Shown here one piece after another: positions 21,915 through 32,899 of a DNA stretch of 64,000 nt. How positions within the stretch are numbered: position 1 is the first letter of the stretch; each line of letters begins with the position of its first letter. The translations under genes were made by a program, and so were the position numbers. The stretch is taken from positions 269,578-333,577 of the forward strand of contig JBBHKE010002393.1 in NCBI GenBank assembly GCA_037447655.1. Direction: 5' to 3'. The notes beneath the pieces are model-generated. The model was not told the origin of the DNA. It ran no database searches and saw nothing but the letters and a program-made list of their open reading frames with translations. Source of the DNA: Zygnema cylindricum (lineage: Eukaryota; Streptophyta; Zygnematophyceae; Zygnematales; Zygnemataceae).

Positions 21915-22877
21915 TGTTGGTTTTTGAAAGCTTAAGTCTCTGCAAATTTATAAGACGGCGGGAAAATAGATCTATAGGGACACGCGTCGTCACTTGAAGC
22001 ACAGTAAATGTTTTAATGGTATCGACACCAGCATTGGAACTGCACAGCTGCGACGCAGCAGCGGTTAGTTTTTCATTTGGTGCGTACAGACGAACGCAGC
22101 CTGCGACGCAAAAGGACAACGCAACCACGGATATTTTGGTAACAGACAATGCACTTGCTACGCAAAAAGATAAACGCAGCTGCGACTATTTTTGGTATGG
22201 GACAACGCAGCTTCTGCGAAGCTGGGGATATTCAAATGTGATCTGGAACTGGACTGCGCTGCTACAGTTGAACAGAATAGGGTCAACTGACGAGATTCAC
22301 AGAAGACCTACTGACAGATGTTATACAACAACTCAGTGAACATATCCGGACAAACGTAACTAGCCGGCGGCGAGTATTTGTACAATCACTTAGTACAGAT
22401 TCTCAATAATATTAGTTGTACAGTGGTAAATTAGTTTTAGCGTGATTAGGATTAATTAAATCTCACTGGTAGTTTTGTGTTTTGGACATATCTCTTAGGA
22501 ACACCTGTATCGGCGGTACAACATTATGTTATAGGAGAACTAAAAGTAGATACTCACTGAGAGTATAAGAGTTAGGACTTAGAATGTTTTGTATCCAGAC
22601 TTCTAGACTGTGTAATCTGCAGACTATTTTTGTGAAACTTCTGAGTTGCATATCTTGGTGTATGTTGGATCAATTGTGCTGAAACTTTGGGAGTTGTCAG
22701 ACTTTGTGATACACTATATGTGGTATAGTTTGAATTAGTTTGGACCATTGTGGTAACTTAATTGAGCTGTAGAAAGCAGTTGTTTGATAGGATTCTTGGT
22801 AAGCTTCTGTGTTGAATTATGTCTACTTCTACTACTACTGCTGCTGCTCCACCTGCTCCAGTGGTCGTAGAAAAACA
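21915..22877 (+). repeat. Left LTR of COP-A2
   Basis: 963 bp, TGTTGG ... GTAGAAAAACA, same family as COP-A. Not followed by a PBS but by CCAATTAAG, the same sequence that follows the COP-A 3' LTR, so the junction is probably a recombination product. Confidence 0.86.
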
Positions 22878-22988
22878 CCAATTAAGTGAGCACACACCCT
22901 CGTTGACGTCACATGTTAAACTGTGGCACGAATATTTCTATGATGTCAAAATAAACAGGTTTTCAACATGTCATCTTTGACGTCCAAG
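22878..22988. repeat. Copy of the 112-bp shared flank
   Basis: Near-identical to 13776-13887, from CCAATTAAGTGAGC to GACGTCCAAG. It ends where truncated COP-C begins. Confidence 0.85.
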
Positions 22989-22989
22989 C

Positions 22990-24016
22990 CTCACCCCAAA
23001 ACTTGAAATCTATCCCTTTATCCAACATCATAGATTTTGCACTCTCCGTTAAAGTCCGGTTAAGTCTTTCGGATACTCCGTTTTGCTCCGTAGTATAGAG
23101 AACTGTAAACTAACAAGATTTGCTGTGTTCGTTTAAATAATCCGAGAATGCATTCAAAATATATTCTCCCTCTTTGTCGGACCGAAGAGAGAGAACCGAC
23201 TTCTCGTGAAGCTTTTCCGCCCACGTCCGGAAATGCTTGAAGTGACTGGACACTTCACTCTTCTCCTTCATGAAGTAAACTCTGTTGTACCGCGAGAATT
23301 CATCCGTAAATGTTACTAAAAACTGGCTGCCACTAAAGGAAGGGACTTTAGACGGTCCCCATACGTCCGAATGAATAATTTGCAGCAAATCCGTAGCCCG
23401 GTTATCCGCGGTTTAGCTTGTGAAGGTTCCCTAAAGCACAACCATCACGTACATGAGAATCTTTTTGTCCTAATATGACCCCATCTATCATTTTGTGTTT
23501 CACCATTTTATCAAGTTTTTCATGATGAACATGACCGAGCCTCTTATGCCACAAAACATTTTCCGGAAGGACACTTGAGTATGCAAAGTCAATTTCATTA
23601 GCCAAGTCCATCCGGTACAACAAGTTTGGGCCTCTAGTTCCTACCAAGGATACTCTCCCATCTTTGCTTACTACTTTCTTCCCATTCTTTTGCAAAATTT
23701 CAAATCCTTTCATTTCAGCCACAAAAGTGGAAAACAAATTTTTCTTAAACTTTGGAATATAGAGAACATCATGTAAGGTTCTCTTTACAATCTGACCATT
23801 GATGTCACATGCTAACTCCACGCTTCCCTTTGCCGTAGCCTCCACACCGCTATCATCCACGTAGTAGATTCGACGAGTCGGAATCGGAGTAAGGGTTTTG
23901 AAGTAAGCCCGATTGCCGCACATGTGGGAAGAGCACCCAGAGTCCATAATCCATTCATTCTCTTGAGGCCCCTCCATGAGATTTTTTGCAAGGGCAAAGA
24001 ACTCATCATCTTCTGA
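22990..24016 (-). pseudogene. pol: COP-C protease and integrase, truncated
   Basis: Protease: ENEWIMDSGCSSHMCGN at about 23930-23970 (DSGC in place of DSGA). Pre-integrase: VLWHKRLGHVHHEKLDKMV near 23550 and GCALGNLHKL near 23420, with the first Cys of the CxxC pair replaced (VRDGC). Integrase core: IIHSDVWGPSKVPS, then LRSDKEGEYI (SDNGGEY in relatives). The segment with NGV..RLNRT and KFWGE is readable in another frame to about 22990. Frame breaks lie near 23400 and 23110. The element ends there. Confidence 0.83.
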
Positions 24017-24964
24017 TTACGGAAGTTTGACCACATCATCTTTTTCCTCCAACGATTCGTCTTGTGGCGTCTCATCAAATGCAAGGAAAGCCGCATTTTT
24101 CACCGGCAGTTTTGGTGCTGACCCATATAAAGGTGGTTCCTCCGATCGCACCTTCCATCCCGCACGGTAAATTATTGTTTCACAAGCTTTTATAAATGCC
24201 GGGCACAGCCGGAAAACATGACCTTGACCGAAGCAATAGACACACCTATCATGTGGCCTATAATTAGGATTAGTGGTGAAGTTCCTATTTCCGGAAAATC
24301 CAGCCGGCCTATATATCTGAGCATTGTAAGCTACCGCTGATTTTCCACCATTCAATGCTATCTGATTTTCCTCTTCCTCAAGAATATTAGCTTCAGCTAC
24401 AACTATATTCCATCCTGCCTTCTCTAACCTTTTCAATTGTTTTGCGGCTCCTTTATATTCAGTAGGAAGCCCTCTCATTAAAATCATAGCTTGATGATAG
24501 GGAGGAAACTTCCCCTCGGAACACGCATATTGCGACAACAAAAGATTCAAGCCATTACAATAGGAGTTCATATCACCCCCGGTATACTTATAATCCCAAA
24601 TTTTTCCAGCAGCTATAACCTCATTTTGCTCACTCGTTAGGACATATGACTCCCGCAAAGCCTTCCATATGTCAATTGCTATAGAGATATTGATATGTGT
24701 CATGTTCAGATCTTTGGACAAGAGTAGTTTGAAAACACGCAATGCATCCTCATTTTTCTTTTCAAAATCAAAATCCGTATGCGGAAGAACACCGAAAATC
24801 ACATCATACAATCTCACTTGCTTAAGGTAAGACTTAGTCAAATCCGCCCAATATAAATATTTTTGGCCATTAAACACCGAAATCCGTGAGGGTGGGCCCG
24901 TGAATTGCTGATTTGAGGCAACCGGTGACCTTGAGGAAGAAGAAGAAGCACCAGTTGTTGCCAT
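24017..24964 (-). CDS. gag: COP-C gag, open
   Basis: Copia Gag, the particle-forming protein. The likely start is the ATG at 24964 (MATTGASSSSSRSPV); the frame is open a further 37 codons upstream but those codons are LTR. The frame stays open for about 315 codons to the stop at 24017. After the LTR-encoded start comes FTGPPSRISVFNGQKYLYWADL, then the helical gag domain and a CCHC zinc knuckle CVYCFGQGHVFRLC near residue 245. It ends DDVVKLP just before the protease region, which continues in another frame, so a single frameshift or stop separates gag from pol. The longest intact COP-A/B-type gag in the window. Confidence 0.85.
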   Translation of the reverse strand: MATTGASSSSSRSPVASNQQFTGPPSRISVFNGQKYLYWADLTKSYLKQVRLYDVIFGVLPHTDFDFEKKNEDALRVFKLLLSKDLNMTHINISIAIDIWKALRESYVLTSEQNEVIAAGKIWDYKYTGGDMNSYCNGLNLLLSQYACSEGKFPPYHQAMILMRGLPTEYKGAAKQLKRLEKAGWNIVVAEANILEEEENQIALNGGKSAVAYNAQIYRPAGFSGNRNFTTNPNYRPHDRCVYCFGQGHVFRLCPAFIKACETIIYRAGWKVRSEEPPLYGSAPKLPVKNAAFLAFDETPQDESLEEKDDVVKLP

Positions 24965-25724
24965 AATATTCAGATTACAAAAGAGGAAACTCTCACGGAA
25001 TCCACAAAAAGGACCGATTTCACAATGAAGCCCAAAGCAAACCAGACATACAATAGGTCTCCAAATTTGCCACAATAAAAATAGTATAACAAAGAATCCA
25101 CACGCAGAGTTTTACAGGGTTTTGCACAAAGATCACAATGATCTGGCAATTGAAAAGAACACAAAATTGCTTTGCAGTTTTTCATTCACAAAATTCCTAA
25201 CTCCAAAAATATTCTAGGTCCTACATATACAAAGTGAACCTACAGCTGATCTACACCGTACCACAACTACCGTGGTGTGTCGGTACACTAAACATTAATC
25301 AAACTAAACCCCGCCATCTACCGTACAAGTATTTACATCAATCCTTAACCCTAGCCACTGCTAAAGTACACAGTCAAATTTAGTCTGTTGAAATGACGGC
25401 TTGGTCAATATTTCTCTTCCAAAAATGACGGCGAACTTCGTCCGCCTTCCACGTATTCATTCATCACCGAAGATGAACCTCCACGTGTAAATCTGGTCCC
25501 TCAAGTAACTATGTACTTTGTCAACCAACTCAACCAAGCTTGACTTCCCCACGGACCGTTACGTGTACATAGAGTGTACCGAATCTGTGAACTCCCTCTG
25601 GAGTTATATACCACACCACATCTTGTCTACGTCAACTCAGTCGGTACACAAAAACCAGCTTTAGTCTAAACTCTCTCTCTCACACACGAGATATAGAGAG
25701 GACTAAAGGTTTCCAAAACCAACA
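24906..25724 (-). repeat. 5' LTR of COP-C
   Basis: On the minus strand it begins TGTTGGTTTTGGAAACC and ends TCAAATCAGCA, 819 bp. The end was chosen by aligning with the solo LTR at 10990-11726, which ends CTCAAAACAACA. The gag ATG (minus strand, first base 24964) lies inside the LTR. The sequence after the LTR, ATTCACGGGCCCACC, keeps the GGGCCCACC half of the PBS of the other families but differs in GGTTAT. Confidence 0.78.
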
Positions 25725-26125
25725 AACCACAGGTGATCTAGAGTGATAACCAGTCTGCCATTGCCATTGCTTCTAACCCGAGTCACCACTTCAAAAGCAA
25801 GCACATGGATGTAAGATTACACTTTGTAAGAGAAAAAGTGTTAACTAGAGTGATTAAATTATGTTATTTGCCAGATGCAAAAATGATTGCAGATATGCTC
25901 ACTAAATCTCTTCCTGCTGCTAAGTTGAAGTATTCTATGGATGCAGTAGGATTAAGTGAATAGCTGAGTTGCTGTACTGCAAGACTGCCATGCTGCGCTA
26001 GTCCGACAGCGGTGATGTAGTGGGACTAGGTGACTTGCCAAAATTGCTACGTTGCTATGATGTGATGATGCAGTAGTTCAACATCCTAGCTGCGTTGGCA
26101 TAATGAGTCTAAAGCTTTAGGGGAG
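25725..26125 (+). pseudogene. pol: COP-A2 pol C-terminus and polypurine tract
   Basis: Aligns with COP-A 12396-12792. RNase H tail residues NQSAIAIASNPSHHFKSKHMDVR are readable near 25750-25830 and PAAKLKYSMDAVGLSE near 25915-25960. The non-coding tail rich in GCTGC boxes and the tract AAAGCTTTAGGGGAG before the LTR follow. Confidence 0.85.
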
Positions 26126-27105
26126 TGTTGGTTTTTGAAAGCTTAAGTCTTAGCAAATTTATAAGACAGCGGTAAAATAGATCTATAGGGACACGTGTCG
26201 TCACTTGAAGCACAGTAAATGTTTTAATGGTACCGACACCAGCATTGGAACAGCACAGCTGCGACGTAGATGGAAGAAGCGCAGCTGCGGTTAGTTTTTG
26301 ATTTGGTCCATACGGACAAACGCAGCCTGCGACGCAACGGAACAACACAACTACGAATATTTTGGTAACAGACAACGCGGTTGCTACGCAACAAGACAAA
26401 CGCAGCTGCGACTATTTTTGGTATGGGACAACGCAGCTTCTGCGAAGCCGGGGATATTCAAATGTGATATGGAACTGGACTGCGGTGCTACAGTTGAACA
26501 GAATAGGGTCAACCGATGAGATTCACAGATGACCTACTGACAGATGTTTTGCAACAACTGAGTGAACATATCCGGACAAACGTAACTAGCCGGCGGCGAG
26601 TTTTTGTACAATCACTTAGTACAGATTCTCAGTAATATTAGTTGTACAGTGGTAAATTAGTTTTACCGTGATTAGGAGTAATTAAATCTCACTGGTAGTT
26701 TTGTGTTTTGGACATATCTCTTAGGAATACCTATATCGGCGATACAACATTATGTAATAGGACAACTAAAAGTAGATACTCATTGAGAGTATAAGAGTTA
26801 GGACTTAGAATGTTTTTGTATCCAGACTTCTAGACTGTGTAATCTGCAAACTATTTTTGTGAAACTTCTGAGTTGCATATCTTGGTGTATGTTGGATCAA
26901 TTGTGCTGAAACTTTGGGAGTTGTTAGACTTTGTGATACACTATACTGTGGTATAGTTTGAAGCAGTCTGGACTATTGTGGTAACATTATTGAGCTGTAG
27001 AAAACAGTTGTTTGATAGGATTTTTGGTAAGCTTCTGTGTTGAATTATGTCTACTTCTACTACTACTGTTGCTGCTCCACTTGCTCCAGTTGTCGTAGAA
27101 CAACA
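26126..27105 (+). repeat. 3' LTR of COP-A2
   Basis: 980 bp, TGTTGG ... GTAGAACAACA, followed by the target duplication ATAAC and satellite sequence. Contains CGCAGCTGCG boxes near 26270 and 26402. Confidence 0.9.
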
Positions 27106-28828
27106 ATAACTCAAATTTGAGTTTGCGCTAACAAAGGTATTTGTAGCAAACAACGTTTATTATTTGCCCTAAAAAAAAGAGGTAAAATAAACTCCCAACG
27201 AAGTTTGTAACACAAGTTTGTGTTTACGCTAACAACAACATTTGTAACAAACACTTTATATTTTTAGCACTCACAAAAAATGTTGAAATAAACTCTCAAC
27301 CAAGTTTATAACTTAAATTTGAGTTTGCGCTAAAAATAATTTCTTGTAACGAACAACGTTTATTATTACGCTCACAAAAACAGTAAAAAAAAACTTTCAA
27401 CTATGTTTGCAACATAAATTTGTGTTTGGGTTAAGAACAAAAATAATACTGAAAAATCTTTATTGTTAATACACACAAAGACAATTAGATAAAACCACGT
27501 TTGGATCACAAATTTGAGTCTGCGGTAACAAATATATTTGTTACAAACAACGTTTATTGTTCGCGCTCAAAAAAAGAGGTCACCATGTGTGTATTACCAG
27601 TTTGTGTTTGCGCTAACAACAACATTGGTAACAAAAACTTTTTAATGTAAGCGCTCACAAAAATAATTTTAATAAACCTTCAAACATGTTTATTACTCAA
27701 ATGTGAGTTTGCGCTAACAAAGATATTTGTAACAAACAACATTTATTGTTCGCGCTCAAAAAAAAGAGGTAACCATGTTTGTAACACAAGTTTGTGTTTG
27801 CGCTATCAACAACATTGGTAACAAACACTTTATATTGTTAGCGCTCACAAAAGTTATTGAAATAAACTCTCTACCATGTTTATAACTCAAATTTAAGTTT
27901 GCGTTAACAATTATTTCTTCTAACAAACAACGTCTATTATTACGAAGACAAAAACAGTAAAAAAAAACACTAAACTATGTGTGCAACCCAATTTTATGTT
28001 TGCGTTAACAACAAAAACATTAATTAACAATGTTTATTGTTAACGCACACAAAAAAGGGTTGAAAAAAACCCTAAACCATGTTTCTATGACAAATTTGAG
28101 TTTTCACTAACAAAGATACTTGAAACGAACAACGTTTATTGTTTTCGCTCACGAAACGAGGCATAATAAACTCCCAACCATGTTTATAACAGACCTTGTG
28201 TTTGCGATAGCAAAAACATTTGTAAAAAACACTCTATATTGTTAGCGTTTACAAAAATAGTAGAAATAAACTCTCAACCATGTTTATACCCCAAGTTGGA
28301 GTTTGCCCTAACAAAGATATTTGTAACAAAAATGGTTTATTGTTTGCGCTCAAAAAAAGAGGTAAATAAACTCTCAACCATAATTGTAACACAACTTTGT
28401 GTTTGCGCTAACAACAACATTGATAACAAACACTTTATATTGTTAGCGCTCACAAAAATTGTTGAAATAAACTCTCAACCATATCTATAACTCAAATTTG
28501 AGTTTGCGTTAACAATAATTTCTTGTAACGAACAAAGTTTGTTATTACTCTCACAAAAACAGTAAAAATAAACCCTAAAAAATGTTTGCAACACAAATTT
28601 GTGTTGGCGTTAACAACATAAATATAAACAACCTAGTATTTTTTGAACATAGAAAGACACTTAGAAAAAACCCTAAACCATGTTTTTATCAAAAATTTGA
28701 GTTTGCGCTAACAAAGATATTTGTAGCAAACAACATTCATTGTTCCCGCCCAAAAAAATAGGTACTATAAACTCCTAACCATGTTTGTAACACAAGTTTG
28801 TGTCTGGGCTAACAACAACATTAGTAAC
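27106..28828. repeat. SAT100 satellite, about 17 monomers
   Basis: Continuation of the array after COP-A2. Monomer order, read from the core palindrome and tail type, includes complete A-B-C-D sets (for example 27876, 27975, 28076, 28177 and 28479, 28578, 28677, 28779) interspersed with shorter A/C-hybrid plus D pairs (27681/27772, 28279/28377). All are in the same orientation. It ends at GTAAC where the LTR end of minus-strand COP-D begins (28829). Short frames across it (28239-28490) are repeat artefacts. Confidence 0.92.
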
Positions 28829-29261
28829 TGTTGTTCTACGACCACTGGAGCAAAAGAAGCAGCAGCAGTAGTAGTAGAAGTAGATATACTTCACTCATGA
28901 ATCATCCAAACAACTATTTTCTACAGCTCACCAAATCTAACACAAGGGTCCAAACTGCCGCAAACTGTTTCACATTATAGGGTATCACAAAGACAAACAA
29001 ATCCCAAAGTTTTTGCCCAATTGGTCCAACATACACCAAGATATGCAACTCAATAGTTTCACAAAAGTAGTTTGTAGATTACAATGTCTTGAAGTTCGGA
29101 TAAATAAAATGGTCTAAGTCCTAAGTCTTATACTCATAGTTATTTTCTACTCTTAGTTGTACTATTACAAAGTGTTGTACCTTTGATAAAAGTGTTTCTG
29201 AGGTACGTCCAAAACCAAACTGCCACTAAGATCTAAATACTCTTAATCACGCTAGAACTAA
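28829..29261 (-). repeat. COP-D 3' LTR, distal part
   Basis: In minus orientation this is the gag-start end of a COP-A/B-type LTR: TGTTGTTCTACGACCACTGG on the plus strand is the complement of the CCAGTGGTCGTAGAACAACA terminus. It is split by GYP; the other half is 40967-41407 and the break is marked by ACTAA on both sides. Confidence 0.9.
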
Positions 29262-29763
29262 TGTAGTAGAGGTGACAATACACCACAACACGTCATAGTG
29301 CACAGCGGAAAATACCAAGGATCTTCCCGTAGCAACAGCAAGAGCACACAGAACTCACAGACAAGGTTGCGCTTTATTACTTGAAAGAGAGTACAAGGTT
29401 GCGCTAGCTGTGTGGGTCTACTTCCGCTCTCCATTCACTAAGTCTACTTGACTATTTAAACTAACTACTAGTCAACCTAGTACTATACAGCTGTACACGT
29501 GGACCTTCACGGTCAATCGAGATCTATCCAAAACTTCCTTCTAGAACTATACAGCTCAATCTACATTCTGCGGCGTTGCTATGCTGCGCTGCTACGCTAC
29601 TACGCTACTAAGTTGCTACGCCGCTAAGTTGCTATGCTGCTATGCTGCGCTGGTCTGGAATCACAGCTGCGCTGCTCTGTAATCGCAACTGCGCTGCTCT
29701 GAAATTGCAACTATAGCAGCCTAGCCCAAGCCACTAAGTACCCAATTCTGTAACCCTGTTACA
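29262..29763 (-). repeat. 3' LTR of GYP
   Basis: 502 bp, TG...CA on both strands (plus-strand start TGTAGTAGAGG, end CCTGTTACA). Contains a 120-bp run of GCTGCGC/TTGCTACG-type repeats (about 29570-29700) that resembles the GC-box clusters of the copia LTRs. Homologous to 40460-40961 with few differences. Confidence 0.95.
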
Positions 29764-29808
29764 GTGCCTCCCACTAAGGATTTAGCGTCCTGCTGAGCTT
29801 TGAGTGAC

Positions 29809-31084
29809 TCAGGGAAACTGCAACTGCCGGAGTATGTCGTATGTTTCCTCGCGATACTCTTCAAACTCGTGGCGAAGGGCGTCGAGTTGAATTTGGAGAT
29901 GTTCACATCGGGTCTCCAGTAACGCGATGTGATGATCTGCAGTTGCCAACCGCTTCCGAGTGATTCGCTCCCGAACCTGATCTTCCCCTTCCTCGGGTAC
30001 AACCTCAGGTACTTCGGGTCGCGGCGGAATGGCTGCCGGTGCAGGTTCCTCAGGTGTCGGAATCCGGGGTTCTTCAGGTTTAGCCACCAGGGAAACTTCC
30101 TCCGCTTCATCCGCCAGTTCCTACTGAGGTACTTTCTGTAATTTAAAGGACACGTGCTTCCTTGCAGCTCGGGCCCGCTACAGAGCATTTCTTGGGGCCA
30201 GCTTGAGTGCCCGTACCTCGAGGTGACCTCCGCCCTAGAGATGATGTCGTGGTGGCGGACATCCCACGGGTGATACTGACGGAGTAACCCGGGAACATCA
30301 ATCCTATACTTGTAGTTGTCTTCTACCACTTCCACGAATGATAAGGCGTGAGGATTCAGATGCACATAACCTTTATGACTATTTCCCAGGTCTTTTGTCC
30401 GCATGAAATTCCACGCTGGGTGTGATGGGACGTCGGCAGGGATACGGATAGGATCTCCAGGCTTCCCTATACGCCATTCCTCGGGCCACTCCGAGGGATT
30501 CCAATAAAACCTTTTGGTGAAGCTGAAGGCGAGGTCCGGATGCTGGGTGTCGACCGGTAGTGGAAAGAGGTAGTCGGGAATTTCCTCCCCCTGTTCACTT
30601 TCCTCCTCCGTATCTCTTTGGTTTCCTCGCAGGAGGAACACATCGTCGCCACTAGGGTATTGTGCCGCTGCCTTCCTCTCCGCGGTTTTAGACGACTGCT
30701 CGTCCGCTGTACTCTCCTTGTTTGGGTCCTGCATCACCTCTAGATCTGAGGCACGCTCTTCAATTGGCGAAGGCGTTGGTTCTCGTTCCGGTTCCTCCGC
30801 CTCCGATAGCTCATGATCTTCTTTAAATTCCTGATCACCTTCCCGGATTGGGGTGTATTCAGGGTCCTGTGAGTTTTTTGACCCCTCCCCTCCACTGGTC
30901 TCTGCCGGTCTTGCCTCACTACTGGCGCTTTCCTCAGGTTCCGACTCCACTTCTACTTCCCTTCGCCTGCTTGCTTCCACCATGGCCTCCGCCGCCCTTA
31001 ACAAACTCTCGGGACGGTTCGGATCTCCTTGTCCCACCCGTACCAGTCTCCTCCTTTTGGTGGTGGAGAGGACGACGACGCCAT
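29809..31084 (-). pseudogene. GYP extra ORF downstream of the chromodomain
   Basis: A coding-like segment lies between the end of pol (stop at 31103) and the 3' LTR, in the sense direction of the element. An ATG at 31084, 18 nt after the pol stop, starts a short frame (MASSSSPPPKGGDWY). The main open frame runs from 31037 for 438 codons: an acidic Glu/Pro/Ser-rich N-terminal third, then a more structured middle with FYWNPSEWPEEWRIG. From about 30120 a second frame looks more authentic (Pro/Glu-rich, then a helical heptad-like segment, HHIALLETRCEHLQIQLDAL). I infer an original protein of about 430 residues now broken by at least two frameshifts. Function unknown; no transmembrane segment or signal peptide, so nothing supports an envelope protein. 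Confidence 0.6.
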
Positions 31085-31102
31085 AGACACTGCTGAACCA
31101 GA

Positions 31103-32899
31103 TTATTCCGGTAATTCCAGAAGTGAAGGTAAACTGATTTTGCGGAGAGAAGCAATTTCCAAGCTGCCGAGACTAGGTTGGTTGTGAGGAGGGATGGCGG
31201 CTTTATTCACGGGGGTTGAGGGTTTCACTTTTGGACTTTGCGAAGCGTCGCAGCGTGCGAGGGTATCGCAGCGTCCATCATTTATAAAACTGTGCTGCTG
31301 CGGCGGAGCCGAGGGTTCGTCGTTACCCACATAGTGAAACACAATTGCGCCGTTGCGCTTTTCCTTCAGCGCAGCGGTGGTGCTGCAATCCTCTGACGTC
31401 ATCGTAACCATGTTGCGCTGGGGTGGCAGCGCTGCTACAGCGTTGCGGTGTGGTAACATCGCCGCTGCGGTCCTTTGCCGCGTCCCCAAGATGATTACGA
31501 TGGTTGCGACACTGCGATTCGCTCCTTTGTTGCGGCCGCTGCGATTGCCTCTCCGAGAAAGCCGAGTGTCCTCACTCCGCTGAAACCGGCGCATCAACTC
31601 CGGAGAATGTAGATCTCCCTCGTCCACCAAAGAGTCGTCCTCAGCACCGTAACCCTTCCAACGCACTAAGTATTGGGTGGAGTTGGAATTCCGAGAGTGG
31701 CGTGACTGAAGGATCTCTTCCACCTCATACTCGTCCGAGGTTCCCCGAACGGGTGGTAAAGGAGTATGCTGTCGTCGATTAGGGAACAGTGAATCAGGAT
31801 CGCGGAATGGTTTAAGAAGGGAAACATGGAAGACATTGTGGATATGCCAGTCCGTCGGGATATCCAACTTGTAAGCCACGTCGCCTACACGGGAAAGAAT
31901 TGTGAACGGTCGCGTGAACTTCGGTTCCAACTTCTTAGACAGGGCACCCGGCAAGGAGAGGTTTGCCATATTAAGGCAAACTTTGTCCCCCACGCGAAAG
32001 ACTGTGTCCTTTCAGTGAGCGTCGGCCTGCGACTTTTGACGATCCTTTGCCATTTGGAGCGCCTTGGCCGCCTTTTCTAGGTTTCCTTGCAGCGTTTTGG
32101 CAAAGTCCAGAGTTGCCGGTGTTTGGCAGTCCGCTACCAATAAGTTTTGGGGAAGCGTGGGCTGTCGTCCATTGAGGGAGAATGACGTAGCGTTCGTGGA
32201 TGAGTGCACTGCACTGTTGTATGCTACTTCGATCGCTCTTAAATGGTCCACCCAATCCGTTTGGTGCACCGAAACATAAGCCCGCAATGCTTCCTCCAAA
32301 GTTCGATTCACCCTTTCAGTCTGACCATCAGTTTGAGGGTGGTAGGCTGTGGACATGGCCAGTTGCGTGCCACATAACGCAAATAGATTTTGCCAAAAGT
32401 GGCTCACGAATTTACGATCGCGGTCGCTGACGATTTTTGTCGGAAGTCCATGATGGCGGAATATCTCCCGAAAGAATAAGTTCGCGATATCGCGTGCAGT
32501 AGCTGTGGTGGACGTGGGTAGAAAATGCGCCATTTTTGTTAGGTAATCCACGACGACTAAGATTGAGTCGTAGCCCTCCTTCGTCCGGGGAAGGGTCACG
32601 ATGAAATCCATCGAGATCGCCTCCCAAGGAACAGATGGTACCGAAAGGGGTTGTAACAGACCTTGGTGTCCTGAGTCCGTTTTGTTCGTATTAAAGGAGT
32701 CACACGTCCGGACATATTCGGTAATGTCTCGAGTCATGTTTGGCCAATAATACGTTTCAGCGACACGTGCGGTTGTTTTATCCCGCCCCAAATGTCCACT
32801 GAGCGGCTCGTCGTGACTCATTTTAAGAATCATGTGACGGAGCTCCGTACTTGTTGGTACATAAAGCCGTGTTGTCTTACTCGGTTTGTATCGCCACAT
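31103..32899 (-). pseudogene. pol: GYP integrase with C-terminal chromodomain
   Basis: The integrase inserts the element's cDNA; the chromodomain typically directs it to chromatin with particular histone marks. The zinc finger has H..H (MSHDEPLSGHLG) and TCDSFN, with the second Cys of CxxC replaced by Phe. The catalytic core shows D (ISMDFIVTLP), D (IVSDRDRKF) and E (GQTERVNRTLEE). A stop near 32010 separates the core from the GPY-like C-terminal part (LEPKFTRPFTILSRVGDVAYKLD) and the chromodomain (YEVEEILQSRHSR...YLVRWKGYG). The aromatic of the third cage position appears altered (DSLVDEG where relatives have D-T-W-E-P). About 150 further codons of low-complexity sequence follow before the stop at 31103. 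Confidence 0.88.

Larger units (their letters stand above)
22989..25724 (-). mobile_element. COP-C: minus-strand copia element, 3'-truncated
   Basis: Reading on the minus strand: LTR (25724 to 24906), gag, protease, integrase to about 22990, then loss of RT, RNase H and 3' LTR. It lies in the RNase H part of COP-A2: the plus-strand sequence after 25724 (CCACAGGTGATCT) continues the COP-A RNase H coding region near 12396. The left boundary is a deletion junction, so no target duplication can be read. Confidence 0.85.
21915..27105 (+). mobile_element. COP-A2: copia element inserted in satellite, TSD ATAAC
   Basis: LTR 21915-22877 at the left, pol tail, polypurine tract and LTR 26126-27105 at the right. 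The flanking 5-mers ATAAC (21910-21914 and 27106-27110) are identical, and joining the flanks restores a satellite monomer (TTTATAAC-TCAAATTTGAG). Most of the interior is missing: the left LTR is followed by the 112-bp shared segment and then a minus-strand COP-C; COP-A-type sequence returns only at 25725. Confidence 0.88.

Noticed and set aside
28239-28490. Small ORFs with repeated peptides (such as ALTKIVEINSQPCL) in the satellite
   Set aside because: They repeat with the SAT100 monomers, appear in both orientations of the array and lack any independent coding evidence.
29721-31037. Retroviral-type envelope gene in GYP
   Set aside because: Position fits, but there is no signal peptide, hydrophobic fusion segment or transmembrane helix in either frame.
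30848-31096. Plus-strand ORFs of 77-82 codons opposite the GYP extra ORF
   Set aside because: Shadows of the Glu/Pro-rich minus-strand coding segment.
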